Source: a virus
IMG/VR virus record: IMGVR_UViG_3300050821_005524
Location: 1-64,000 of that record
Length of the DNA: 64,000 nt
Direction: 5' to 3' (one strand)
Each line of letters begins with the position of its first letter. The first letter of the stretch is position 1. The position numbers and the translations under genes are program-made. Below, piece by piece: positions 24,838 through 33,054 of the stretch. The notes under the pieces were generated by a model that had not been told where the DNA came from, searched no databases, and saw nothing but the letters and a program-made list of their open reading frames with translations.

Positions 24838-25548
24838 ATGGCCTTCTCAATCGGTAACACCGCCCACAACACCGCCCTTGTTAGCGGCAGCGGCAATACC
24901 ATGACTATTTCCGTTAACGCCGGATCGGTCATACTTGTTCCGGTATTTCTGACGTCTACTTCTGCCCCAGTGATCCATGTCGTATCAATAACCAGTCCAG
25001 ATTTAACGTTTGCTGCGCGGGCGATTAAAACAGAACAAGACACGGGAAGCAGCACCTTAGCTTGCGGCAGTGAGGTTTGGTGGGCTTACTCGTCAGGTGG
25101 GCTTACTAACGAAGTTATCACCTTAAACATAAGCGGGTCCCCCAGCTTTAGTGGTTTTTGCGGGGCAATTGAATGTAGGGGGTTACCTAATACATCTAAC
25201 CCGTGGGACGCCAACGGCTCCCTGCCGGCTGAAAATACTGGAACTGGCTCCAGTGGCACGGTTACAGGCGTCTCGACCAATAGCGGTACTCCGATTGGTT
25301 TAGTCTATACATCCACGTCGGGCCCCGCCCATGCCGTACCTACGTCACCTGGAACTTGGACCGCTGCTGATCAGAGCGAAGGGGCCGGGGGTAATTCTCG
25401 TTTTGTGGTCTACTACCAGGTGTTCTCTTCCGCGCAGAGTAACGCAACGTGGAGCGCGTCCGTTAATACTAACAACTGGACCTTTATGGGGGACGCTTTT
25501 GCAAACGTTATAGTGACTAATACTTTTGGTGGGGTTATGGGATTGTAA
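24838..25548 (+). CDS. Beta-rich fibre or tail surface protein
   Basis: 236 residues from ATG 24838. It is rich in Ser, Thr, Gly and Asn with alternating hydrophobics (NTMTISVNAGSVILVPVFLT; GTPIGLVYTSTSG), as in jelly-roll or Ig-like phage tip proteins. A similar composition and strand pattern is seen in the protein at 63267. No specific family asserted. Its stop abuts the next start. Confidence 0.6.
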   Translation: MAFSIGNTAHNTALVSGSGNTMTISVNAGSVILVPVFLTSTSAPVIHVVSITSPDLTFAARAIKTEQDTGSSTLACGSEVWWAYSSGGLTNEVITLNISGSPSFSGFCGAIECRGLPNTSNPWDANGSLPAENTGTGSSGTVTGVSTNSGTPIGLVYTSTSGPAHAVPTSPGTWTAADQSEGAGGNSRFVVYYQVFSSAQSNATWSASVNTNNWTFMGDAFANVIVTNTFGGVMGL

Positions 25549-25836
25549 ATGGCACTCCTTGCAACCAAAACCCATACCGTTGGAAACCGCGCCCGGTGGA
25601 CCGTGGACTACTCCGACTGGCTCCAGGATGGAGCGGTCCTTTTCACGGCTGCGATCGTTTCCTCGTCCATCACAGCCACGGTGGATACTACATCTTTCAA
25701 CCCGACAAAGACAGAAGTCATGTTCTTCGTGAACGGCGGCTTGCTTAATGAAGTATTTACGGTTACACTGACAGTATCCGATACGCTCTCTCAGATACGG
25801 GTAGACACCGTAACCTTTACCGTCGTCGCCCCATAA
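25549..25836 (+). CDS. Fibre-tail adaptor protein, single Ig-like domain
   Basis: 95 residues. TVGNRARWTVDYSDWLQDGA and FNPTKTEVMFFVNGGLLNEV, then DTLSQIRVDTVTFTV, align with the first 100 residues of the large fibre at 23524 ([50 protein letters not shown]). It is a stand-alone copy of the same adaptor domain, which probably docks fibres to the tail. Confidence 0.78.
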   Translation: MALLATKTHTVGNRARWTVDYSDWLQDGAVLFTAAIVSSSITATVDTTSFNPTKTEVMFFVNGGLLNEVFTVTLTVSDTLSQIRVDTVTFTVVAP

Positions 25837-25851
25837 CCAAGGGTACACGCC

Positions 25852-26034
25852 ATGTCCAGTTTTCTCCTCGTTGTTGGCGGGTTTGCAACTGCTTTTATGG
25901 TTGGCGTTGTTTTCAGTAACACGGTAACGGTGTGGTTCAACTCCAAGACCGCCAAGGTGGACGCTGACATCGAGGCTGCCGAAGCTGCCGTGAAGGCGAA
26001 AGTTACCCCCACCCCTCCGGCGAAGAAGCCATGA
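25852..26034 (+). CDS. Small single-span membrane protein
   Basis: 60 residues. Residues 3-28 form one membrane helix (FLLVVGGFATAFMVGVVFSN), followed by an Ala/Lys-rich helix and a Pro/Lys tail. It directly precedes the endolysin gene with a four-base overlap, so a lysis-accessory role (holin-like or spanin-like) is plausible but unproven. Confidence 0.62.
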   Translation: MSSFLLVVGGFATAFMVGVVFSNTVTVWFNSKTAKVDADIEAAEAAVKAKVTPTPPAKKP

Positions 26035-26903
26035 AAACAAATTACGCTGCCTTCATCAAGCGGGTAATAGAGAACTACGAGGGCGGCTACGGCTGGGACA
26101 AGGGCGACACCGGCGGCCCCACCAAGTATGGCATTACCTGTTACGACCTGGCGGAACACCGCGGCAAGTTTATGAACAGCATGGCGGCATGGGCGCCGCT
26201 CGTCAAGGATATGCCGCTCCAAGAAGCAGAGGATATATATGTTTCCAAGTACGCGACTAAGTTGTATTTTGATGACCTACGTGCCGGTCCTGATTGCTGC
26301 ATTCTGGATTACGGTATTAATTCTGGCACCGCACGCCCCCTCCGGGTAGCCCGAGCATTGCTCAAGTTCACCGACCCTTCTAACCCCGCGCTCATCAAAG
26401 CCATCAACGCCGCAGACCCGAAGTGGTTCGTGAATGCCATGGACCAGGAGCGGCTGCATTTCATGCACCAGATCCGCGGCGGGTCCGCATGGGAGCGGTT
26501 TGGTGGTGGGTGGGGTCACCGTGTCAACGACCTGGAGTCGTACTGTAACCATTTAATAGCCGGCAGCCCGGCTTCAGTTCCGTCGCCCGCGCCAACAACC
26601 CCGCACCCTAAGGTTGTCCATGGTCGACCGGGCGCAACTACAGGTACCATAACAAAAACGGCTGGCGGCGCCATCGCAAGCGGAGGCACTGCCCATGTGG
26701 CAGGCGCTCCGTCTTGGGTGCTGCCGGCCGTTGTGGGTGGGGTAGTGATAGCGGGTGTTGCGTTCGCGATCTATGAGAGCCGGAAGTACGCTCTCGCGAA
26801 CCATACCGTTGTCATCCCACCGACTGTACCCCCCATGCCGCCGCCCGTAGTGCCGGCCGTCGGAGTTCCCACAGGAGCCACCGGTGTATCAAAAGCTGCT
26901 TAG
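26031..26903 (+). CDS. Endolysin: GH108-type muramidase with C-terminal membrane anchor
   Basis: 290 residues. YEGGYGWDKGDTGGPTKYGI (about residues 16-35) contains the catalytic Glu of the EGG(Y/F) motif. DYGINSGTARPLRVARALL and RLHFMHQIRGGSAWERFGGG match the helical GH108 fold, which cuts the glycan backbone of peptidoglycan. After a Pro/Thr linker, residues about 225-245 form a membrane helix (WVLPAVVGGVVIAGVAFAIY). A Pro-rich tail follows. The anchor suggests holin-controlled release or membrane tethering. The 3' end overlaps the next gene by 20 bases. Confidence 0.88.
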   Translation: MKTNYAAFIKRVIENYEGGYGWDKGDTGGPTKYGITCYDLAEHRGKFMNSMAAWAPLVKDMPLQEAEDIYVSKYATKLYFDDLRAGPDCCILDYGINSGTARPLRVARALLKFTDPSNPALIKAINAADPKWFVNAMDQERLHFMHQIRGGSAWERFGGGWGHRVNDLESYCNHLIAGSPASVPSPAPTTPHPKVVHGRPGATTGTITKTAGGAIASGGTAHVAGAPSWVLPAVVGGVVIAGVAFAIYESRKYALANHTVVIPPTVPPMPPPVVPAVGVPTGATGVSKAA

Positions 26904-27147
26904 ATGGTGCAAGGACAGCGAGGTTATCCTCGCTTCCCGGCTGCATGTTCTTGCCGGGGTTCTGCTGGTCCTGCTTGACGTCATCCCGCCGTTCGTAACG
27001 CAGGAAAACCTGCAGATGTTCATTGCCAACCCCAAGATCATTGCAGCCGCTCTTATCGCGAACGGCGTCAGCATGGAACTTCTGCGCCGGCACCGGGCGG
27101 AAGAGGTCGCCGACCCTGCCGGCGGTACCACCACACTGCTGAAATAG
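26884..27147 (+). CDS. Putative holin-like membrane protein
   Basis: 87 residues; GTG 26884 lies inside the endolysin 3' end. There are two hydrophobic segments (LHVLAGVLLVLLDVIPPFVT and FIANPKIIAAALIANGVSME) and a charged C-terminus. Size, topology and overlap with the endolysin gene support a lysis-membrane role. Confidence 0.65.
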   Translation: MYQKLLRWCKDSEVILASRLHVLAGVLLVLLDVIPPFVTQENLQMFIANPKIIAAALIANGVSMELLRRHRAEEVADPAGGTTTLLK

Positions 27148-27155
27148 GGGGGATA

Positions 27156-27539
27156 ATGTTCGCTTTTCTGACGGCTATTCCCTCCTTGATTTCCGGTTTG
27201 TTCTCCACCATTAACACGGTGTCGAACAACCTGTCCAACGAGCGGATCAACCTGCAGAACGCCACCACCGACCGGGAGCGGGCGGAGATCAGCGAGCGCA
27301 TATCCGCCCTACAGGCGACGAAGGACGTGCTTGTTGCCGAAGCGGCGCGGTCTAAAGTCCCAGTGTACGTGCAGCTTCTTATGACCCTGCCGTGGGTGCT
27401 CTACATCGGTAAGGTTGTAATCTGGGACAAACTCCTTGGGTGGGGTGAGACCGACACCCTCTCCCCGCAGGAGTGGTACCTGTGCTACATTGTCTACGGG
27501 TTCTGGTTTGTTCATAGTACCGTTGGTATGTTTAAGTAG
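27156..27539 (+). CDS. Membrane protein with coiled coil, holin candidate
   Basis: 127 residues from ATG 27156 behind a GGGGG site. A hydrophobic N-terminus (FLTAIPSLISGLFSTINTVS) is followed by a charged coiled coil (RERAEISERISALQATKDVL). Two hydrophobic C-terminal segments follow (VQLLMTLPWVLYIGKVVIWD and WYLCYIVYGFWFVHSTVG). It may be the holin or work with the preceding protein. Confidence 0.65.
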   Translation: MFAFLTAIPSLISGLFSTINTVSNNLSNERINLQNATTDRERAEISERISALQATKDVLVAEAARSKVPVYVQLLMTLPWVLYIGKVVIWDKLLGWGETDTLSPQEWYLCYIVYGFWFVHSTVGMFK

Positions 27540-27548
27540 GGGGCCGAC

Positions 27549-27770
27549 ATGGCTAAAGGTAGTAACGACAAGTACAAAGAGCAATACTTCAAGAGCGGCG
27601 GCAGTATCGCCATTAAGCCGTCGCACAAAGGCCTGCTCCACAAGAATCTCGGGGTAGCGGCAGACAAACCGATCCCGGAGAGCAAGCTGCAGAGCGCCAA
27701 GAACTCGTCTGATCCGGTGGTGCGCAAGCGCGCCACCTTCGCCGAGAACGCCAAACATTGGAAACACTAG
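27549..27770 (+). CDS. Small basic conserved phage protein
   Basis: 73 residues. IKPSHKGLLHKNLGVAADKP, then SDPVVRKRATFAENAKHWKH, is a pattern I have seen conserved in many phage small proteins encoded among structural or lysis genes. It is lysine rich and probably binds nucleic acid or a virion component. No proven function. Confidence 0.75.
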   Translation: MAKGSNDKYKEQYFKSGGSIAIKPSHKGLLHKNLGVAADKPIPESKLQSAKNSSDPVVRKRATFAENAKHWKH

Positions 27771-27771
27771 G

Positions 27772-28251
27772 GTGTCAATCCGGCTGCAATTCTCTGGGTG
27801 CCGGGATATCGCCTCTCGTGCGATAATGTGGTTTACCCACGGGCAGTTCAGCCACGTCGACGTCGTCCTGCCGAGCGGCGAGCTTTTAGGCGCCAGGAAC
27901 GACAGTGTTGGCGGCAAGCCCCCCGGCGTGCAGGTACGCCCCAGGGGTTACACGCAGTTTTCCAAGCGCGTAATCATGGAGTTGACCCCCACGCTGGCGC
28001 AAGAGAAAAGTTTTTACGACTTCCTTATGCGCCAGGTAGGCAAGCCCTACGACCACGCGGCCATATGGGGGTTCTTGGTAAATCGGGACTGGCGAGAGCG
28101 CGACAGCTGGATATGCTCTGAACTCATCGCCGCAACCCTCGAGGAATCTAGCATTATCGCCCGTCTGTATGCCCTCGCGTCAACCGTGGACCCAGTGGAC
28201 CTGTCACTTATTTTCAGCGCCATAGGTGGCAGGCCCATTAAGGATGAGTAA
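27772..28251 (+). CDS. NlpC/P60-type (YiiX-like) papain-fold hydrolase
   Basis: 159 residues; GTG 27772 follows the previous stop by one base. FSHVDVVLPSGELLGARND provides the catalytic His, GKPYDHAAIWGF the typical loop and SWICSELIAATLEES the nucleophile Cys, in the permuted order (His before Cys) of YiiX-type NlpC/P60 proteins. These cut peptide or lipid-amide bonds, often in the cell wall. It could help lysis or entry. It overlaps the next gene by eight bases. Confidence 0.75.
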   Translation: MSIRLQFSGCRDIASRAIMWFTHGQFSHVDVVLPSGELLGARNDSVGGKPPGVQVRPRGYTQFSKRVIMELTPTLAQEKSFYDFLMRQVGKPYDHAAIWGFLVNRDWRERDSWICSELIAATLEESSIIARLYALASTVDPVDLSLIFSAIGGRPIKDE

Positions 28252-28516
28252 AGCTTCCTTTCCTACTATAGAAGAGACAATGGCGGACGCCATGAAGGTG
28301 CCACCGCTAGGTATTTCACAGGGCCGCGGTAACCGGCTGGACCATGGAGCCAAGGTAGCCGCGGTAGGGTCAGACACCCACAGGATGACAGGACAAACCC
28401 CAGGAGATGAAAATGCCGATGGACCAAGATCAGGAAGTGGTGGAGACCGGGCTGGCGGGGATGCAGGTGCCCGAGCCGACGCCATCCGTAGAACCCGTAA
28501 CCATCCAGGGTCTTGA
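28244..28516 (+). CDS. Hypothetical small protein, overlapping genes on both sides
   Basis: About 90 residues from ATG 28244. The first 50 (MSKASFPTIEETMADAMKVP) look like a real N-terminus. The end, which overlaps the next gene by about 100 bases, is Gly/Arg-rich and may be read-through. Without it the 160 bases after 28251 would be empty. No family recognised. Confidence 0.45.
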   Translation: MSKASFPTIEETMADAMKVPPLGISQGRGNRLDHGAKVAAVGSDTHRMTGQTPGDENADGPRSGSGGDRAGGDAGARADAIRRTRNHPGS

Positions 28517-28982
28517 AGACGATCTCACCGTCAAGGTGGCCGAAGTCAACCAGCCGGCAGTGGTGCTAGCCGCGGCTACCCGTGCCGAGATGGAAACCGG
28601 TGCTGCCACCCTGCAGGCAAACTACAGGGGCGGCCCGACTACGGAGCAGCCGTTCACCAAGGACCTGCAGGAGCAGGCCGAGAACGAGAACATGCAGCGT
28701 AACTTCATGCTGTCGATGCAGCAGGCCCAGCGCCCTGAAGTCAAGCCGTACACGCCACCCGAAGTCCCCAAGCAGATCGCGGAAACCACCCGCCTTGAGA
28801 TGGAAGCAGGGCGGAAGCGCGTGGCCGAGTTCGCGGCACTCGAGCAAGCCCGCGTGCGGATCGTCCCGCAACATGACCCGTCCGCGGGTAAAACCGTTCC
28901 AGTGTTCCGCCCGGCCGACTGGGTGCCGGATCAACGCAAAGGCGAAGGCCACGTAGCTGGGAACAGCGCGCGACCTCTATGA
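28413..28982 (+). CDS. Hypothetical virion-associated helical protein
   Basis: 189 residues. ATG 28413 has AGGAG at ideal spacing; ATG 28407 is too close to it. There is an acidic N-terminus. Helices carry a repeated TR-x-EMExG motif (TRAEMETGAATLQANYRGG and TRLEMEAGRKRVAEFAALEQ), and the C-terminus is Pro-rich. It lies between lysis genes and the tail nozzle. A minor virion role is inferred. Confidence 0.62.
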   Translation: MPMDQDQEVVETGLAGMQVPEPTPSVEPVTIQGLEDDLTVKVAEVNQPAVVLAAATRAEMETGAATLQANYRGGPTTEQPFTKDLQEQAENENMQRNFMLSMQQAQRPEVKPYTPPEVPKQIAETTRLEMEAGRKRVAEFAALEQARVRIVPQHDPSAGKTVPVFRPADWVPDQRKGEGHVAGNSARPL

Positions 28983-29009
28983 GGAGTAACGACCATCCCG
29001 GCCGTAAAA

Positions 29010-31778
29010 TTGGAGCAGTACGGCGGCCAACTGCCGGCCTGGGACCCCCACCTCTTGCCGACCGGGCAGGCTGCCGTATCTATTAACGGCTACCTGTTTT
29101 CAGGCGCGCTGACTGGATGGCGCCAGCCTAAACCGCTGTTCGCCCTGAACCCCGGCACGCGCTATGCCTTCCGTATCCCCACGTTGTCGGAAACGCAGGC
29201 CCACGCATATTATGTACAGCTTGCACTCCCAACCGCGGGGGATACGGTTACTATAGGAGATCTGGTATATACCTGGGTCAACACGCTCAACAACCCGCAG
29301 GACGTATTAATCGGAGGTACAATCAATGGATGCGTTGCTAACCTTCTCTCCGCAGTCACTCTGGATAACAGCGCCAGGACCAACTCCGGGATCCTCTACG
29401 ACGACGGCACGGTGCCCAACACCGCCATCGCCTATCCCCTGCCCGACACCACCCTCCCGGTCGGTCTCACTGCCGCCACTGCTGGTTCAGTGGTATTCAG
29501 CGCCGTCACCTATCCCTATATCTACGTCGGAGCTACGGATTTTGGAGCGGGATTCAATTCCACTCCTGTAGGCGAGAGCACCAGTGCTGTACGCAGCACT
29601 TGGGTGTTTGACCTCCTCGCCCAGTCGCACGTAACCGGCACGTACAGCGGCGGCAGCAATGCGTCGTTCGACGCCAGCGTAACCGGCGCCTCGACGTGGA
29701 TGCAGTTCGCCGACCCGGACACCAGCGTCATAAAGTCCCCGATCGTCAGCGACAACTTCGACCGGTACTACTTCTCCAGCCCCAGCGTGCCGCCACAGTA
29801 CAACCCCCGGACCCGTATCGTCGCTGGACAGTCCCCGTGGCTTCTCGGCGTGCCGCCCCCCGGTTGTGCCCCGACTACCTCCGTCGTAGGCGGGGGCAAT
29901 ACCCTAGTCCTCGGTAACACCACATCTAACGGTATACCGTACAACGCCATCGGCAACGCCGTCTACCTCATCCCGTTCACCTTCAACGGCGATACACAGA
30001 TCCAGGACGTGCAGTGGTTCTCTGGCGCCAACCAGGCCGATATACCCACCTCCCAGTTTGCCGCCGTCATATACAACGATAATGCTGGTGTTCCCGGGGA
30101 ACTTCTCAACACAGGCCAGCTCACGACGGGAGTGTTCGGGGGCGGTGCTGCAAACATAAGCTCGTTCATCAATCCTACCAACCTGACCAATAACAATCAG
30201 TACTGGATCGGGTTCATTATCGACGTAGCCGTCCAGATAGACGGCGGCCCGGTTATCCCGAACAACAACTCGGCCACTTTCTTAGCGTCCTTCACGAACG
30301 GGCCGCCCGGCACCGCCCCGGCCGCCACCCTCAACGGGCCGGGGTTGCACATCATTGGGGACTTCCTCACCTCCGACGTAGTAGAGAGCAGAGCATATGT
30401 CTATACGTGGGTTTCAACATATGGGGAGGAAGGGCCGCCTTCCCCGCCTACACTACTGGACGGTTGGTCCAATGGCGTCTGGACCGTCGGTCTGTGGACG
30501 CCTCCGCCCAATGACCTGGGTGTTCTACGAACCCTTAAAGATATTAACATTTATCGAACCGTCCCTGGGCAGGGGGGAGCCACCGTATTTTTCTTTGTGG
30601 ATACGGTTCCTATCGGCACTGCGCAGTATGTCGACGCCAATCCCAACAACACGGTCGCGCTGAACCAGCAGCTACAGTCCACCAACTGGTTCCCACCGCC
30701 CGAAAACCTGCAGGGTCTTACCGTCCTACAGAACGGCATGGTGGCGGGATTCACCACCAACGAGATATGGTTCTGCGAGCCGTACCGCCCCCACGCCTGG
30801 CCACCGGGATACGTGCTCACCGTGGACTACCCGATCGTAGGACTGGGGGTCACCAGCGGCACCCTGGTCGTCATGACGGACAGCAACCCGTTCATCATTA
30901 CCGGGCAGACGCCGGGGCAGATGACACAGAGCAAGTGCGCCCACCCGCACTCGTGCTCCTCGCGCGGGTCGATCATCAGCGGCGATGCCGCGGTGACCTA
31001 CATGAGCCAGAACGGCCTCATCCAAGTCACCCCCGCGGGCGTCGCCACCAACACCACCGACTTGTGGTTCACACGCGAGAAGTGGCAACAGCTAACCCCA
31101 CAGAAGTACGGACGTTCGATATTCATCGCCTCCTGCTACTACTGCCTAGGCAGCGTATCGCCGCCTGGCGTCTCCCCTGCCGACAACTCGCTAGCCCAGA
31201 CCGGGTTCACCATCGAACTCGACCAGGACAACACCAGCTTCACCATCTGGCCACAGCCGGGGGGCCACAGGCTGGGGTTCAACCAGCTCACCAGCCCCAC
31301 CGGGTTCGACATACAGAACGTTATGACAGACACATGGACCGGCACCGGCCTGCTGGTGTCCAACGGTTCCGTGTATTACTTCGACTTCACCGATCCCAAC
31401 CCCGCCATGGTGCCATACACATGGCGCTCCAAGACCTACCAGCAGAATGTCAAACGCAACTACGCCGCCATGCGCGCGTTCTTCAGTGTACCGACCAACA
31501 CACCGGCACAGAACGCCATCGAGAACACCGCGCCTGCTAGCGATCCGTCGTGGAACACCCTACAAACTGGGCAGTATGGTATAATCAGGACGTTCGTGGA
31601 CGTGGACGGTACCGGTAACTTGACGCTGATCGACGCCCGCGAGATCAGGGAGTCGAGCGCGCTCATGCGCATCGTGGACGGGTTCAAGTGCGAGCAGTGG
31701 GCCTGGGAGATCACTGGGCGCGTGCCAATTTCCAACATCCAGATTGCCACCTCGGTTAAGGAACTTGGGAGTGTGTAA
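29010..31778 (+). CDS. Tail nozzle / tail tubular protein (P22 gp10- and T7 gp12-like role)
   Basis: 922 residues from TTG 29010, the first conventional start. However, GAGGAG lies at 28981-28986, and an in-frame ATC at 28995 has better spacing and would give (M)PAVKLEQYG, like the MPAV starts of homologues I remember. The protein is beta-rich, with RAYVYTWVSTYGEEGPPSPP, LKDINIYRTVPGQGG, NEIWFCEPYRPHAWPPGY and IFIASCYYCLG, the typical sequence style of DNA-stabilisation nozzle proteins. It closes the tail tube before the tip. Confidence 0.8.
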   Translation: MEQYGGQLPAWDPHLLPTGQAAVSINGYLFSGALTGWRQPKPLFALNPGTRYAFRIPTLSETQAHAYYVQLALPTAGDTVTIGDLVYTWVNTLNNPQDVLIGGTINGCVANLLSAVTLDNSARTNSGILYDDGTVPNTAIAYPLPDTTLPVGLTAATAGSVVFSAVTYPYIYVGATDFGAGFNSTPVGESTSAVRSTWVFDLLAQSHVTGTYSGGSNASFDASVTGASTWMQFADPDTSVIKSPIVSDNFDRYYFSSPSVPPQYNPRTRIVAGQSPWLLGVPPPGCAPTTSVVGGGNTLVLGNTTSNGIPYNAIGNAVYLIPFTFNGDTQIQDVQWFSGANQADIPTSQFAAVIYNDNAGVPGELLNTGQLTTGVFGGGAANISSFINPTNLTNNNQYWIGFIIDVAVQIDGGPVIPNNNSATFLASFTNGPPGTAPAATLNGPGLHIIGDFLTSDVVESRAYVYTWVSTYGEEGPPSPPTLLDGWSNGVWTVGLWTPPPNDLGVLRTLKDINIYRTVPGQGGATVFFFVDTVPIGTAQYVDANPNNTVALNQQLQSTNWFPPPENLQGLTVLQNGMVAGFTTNEIWFCEPYRPHAWPPGYVLTVDYPIVGLGVTSGTLVVMTDSNPFIITGQTPGQMTQSKCAHPHSCSSRGSIISGDAAVTYMSQNGLIQVTPAGVATNTTDLWFTREKWQQLTPQKYGRSIFIASCYYCLGSVSPPGVSPADNSLAQTGFTIELDQDNTSFTIWPQPGGHRLGFNQLTSPTGFDIQNVMTDTWTGTGLLVSNGSVYYFDFTDPNPAMVPYTWRSKTYQQNVKRNYAAMRAFFSVPTNTPAQNAIENTAPASDPSWNTLQTGQYGIIRTFVDVDGTGNLTLIDAREIRESSALMRIVDGFKCEQWAWEITGRVPISNIQIATSVKELGSV

Positions 31779-32203
31779 TGGCTTCCGCACCGCAGTGTAA
31801 CCTTACCCAGCCAATACCCGTCGGTAATCCTGCATCCGCCAAGGGTTTCAAGGTCATACCCACCGGCGCTTCACTGCCGCAAGTCATCCGTATTCTAAAC
31901 GAGAACTTCCAGCGGCTGTCGCCGTTCAACAGTTTCAACTTCTTCGGCGGTAACAGCTCGAGCCCCGGTGCCGCGGGGAAGCCAGGGAAGAACGCACAGG
32001 AGGGCAACTGGACCCAAAAATCCATCGTCACCCAAAAGGTGCGCGTGTACCAGATGAAGACCGACGGCACCATAAACAAACAGAACTATGTAGATGTGCT
32101 CCGTGTCAATAATTTAACTATGCAGGATCACACCACCGGGGCCACCTGGGTGTATACCCGACAGGGGGTGGACGGGCCAAACATCCAGCTTCTACCCTCA
32201 TGA
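31778..32203 (+). CDS. Small structural protein after the nozzle
   Basis: 141 residues; ATG overlaps the nozzle stop (TAATG). LPQVIRILNENFQRLSPFNS is a helical segment seen in tail-tip proteins, and the rest is beta-rich and ends LLPS. A short Gly/Pro stretch (GAAGKPGKNA) is collagen-like. It overlaps the next gene by four bases. Probably a tail tip or fibre-docking component. Confidence 0.62.
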   Translation: MASAPQCNLTQPIPVGNPASAKGFKVIPTGASLPQVIRILNENFQRLSPFNSFNFFGGNSSSPGAAGKPGKNAQEGNWTQKSIVTQKVRVYQMKTDGTINKQNYVDVLRVNNLTMQDHTTGATWVYTRQGVDGPNIQLLPS

Positions 32204-33000
32204 GCCTTTCCCTTGACGTTGTCTTTGACACCGTTATCAATGTACATTGGCAGTCGCAAGTGCCCCTGTTTGTTCTGTTTGAGAACTCCGGGCCATTCCC
32301 GCCAGGTTCCTTTACCTTACCTATAGACGTTGTCGAGTTCCATACCCCCACCAACCGGGTCAACAAGATACACGTATCCGAAGATGGAAAGACCTGGACC
32401 ACGATCAACATGCCGGGGGACAATGGACCATTTCCAACCTATGCTTACGGTAACGGGGCTTGGATATTCGCGTACAACCAGTCTAACGGCTGGATCTACG
32501 GCCGTGATGGCGGTGGTGGCGGCGTAGGCCCGTGGGGCTATACCCTGTTTGGGGTAGACTATGGGCAATCAACAATTGTAATGTCTACTGATGGGTTTAC
32601 ATGGACTAAGAGGGTCGGATCGGCAAGGTCATTTCCACCGTACCACGACGACAATGGAAGTCTTGTAGGACCTAACGACGAGCCCATACTCGATCTTTCG
32701 TACACGCCAAACATATTCCACTACCGGAAGCTCGTTACCCCCATCAGACACGCCCCTGTTTACACTACAGTTTCTATCCAAAGCCCGTTCAAATCCATTG
32801 TAGTGCCGGACAACCCCCCGTACCCGGGGAAAATAACGGACGTGACTACCCAGGACCCGTTCCTGAATGACGGGCTGCACCCCGGATTCTGGTACAGCGA
32901 GGACCACACAGCGACCTGGCACCATACCGTTACTCTGCCGCCCACAACGGGGATCTATGAAGCCGACGTAGAACTTAGCTTCGCCACCCCCGGTACATAA
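32200..33000 (+). CDS. Beta-propeller-like tail protein with Asp-box motifs
   Basis: 266 residues. Three Asp-box-like repeats are visible: VSEDGKTWTTINMP, MSTDGFTWTKRVGS and YSEDHTATWHHTV, which mark beta-propeller blades in sialidases and sugar-binding proteins. Gly-rich turns (YGRDGGGGGVGPWGYTLFG) lie between. It sits after the nozzle, where receptor-binding proteins are common. A glycan-binding or glycan-cleaving spike is inferred. Confidence 0.62.
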   Translation: MSLSLDVVFDTVINVHWQSQVPLFVLFENSGPFPPGSFTLPIDVVEFHTPTNRVNKIHVSEDGKTWTTINMPGDNGPFPTYAYGNGAWIFAYNQSNGWIYGRDGGGGGVGPWGYTLFGVDYGQSTIVMSTDGFTWTKRVGSARSFPPYHDDNGSLVGPNDEPILDLSYTPNIFHYRKLVTPIRHAPVYTTVSIQSPFKSIVVPDNPPYPGKITDVTTQDPFLNDGLHPGFWYSEDHTATWHHTVTLPPTTGIYEADVELSFATPGT

Positions 33001-33054
33001 CGCTTTCTTTACCGCCGGGGCGGTATAGATTAACGATATTATAAGGGTAGCACG

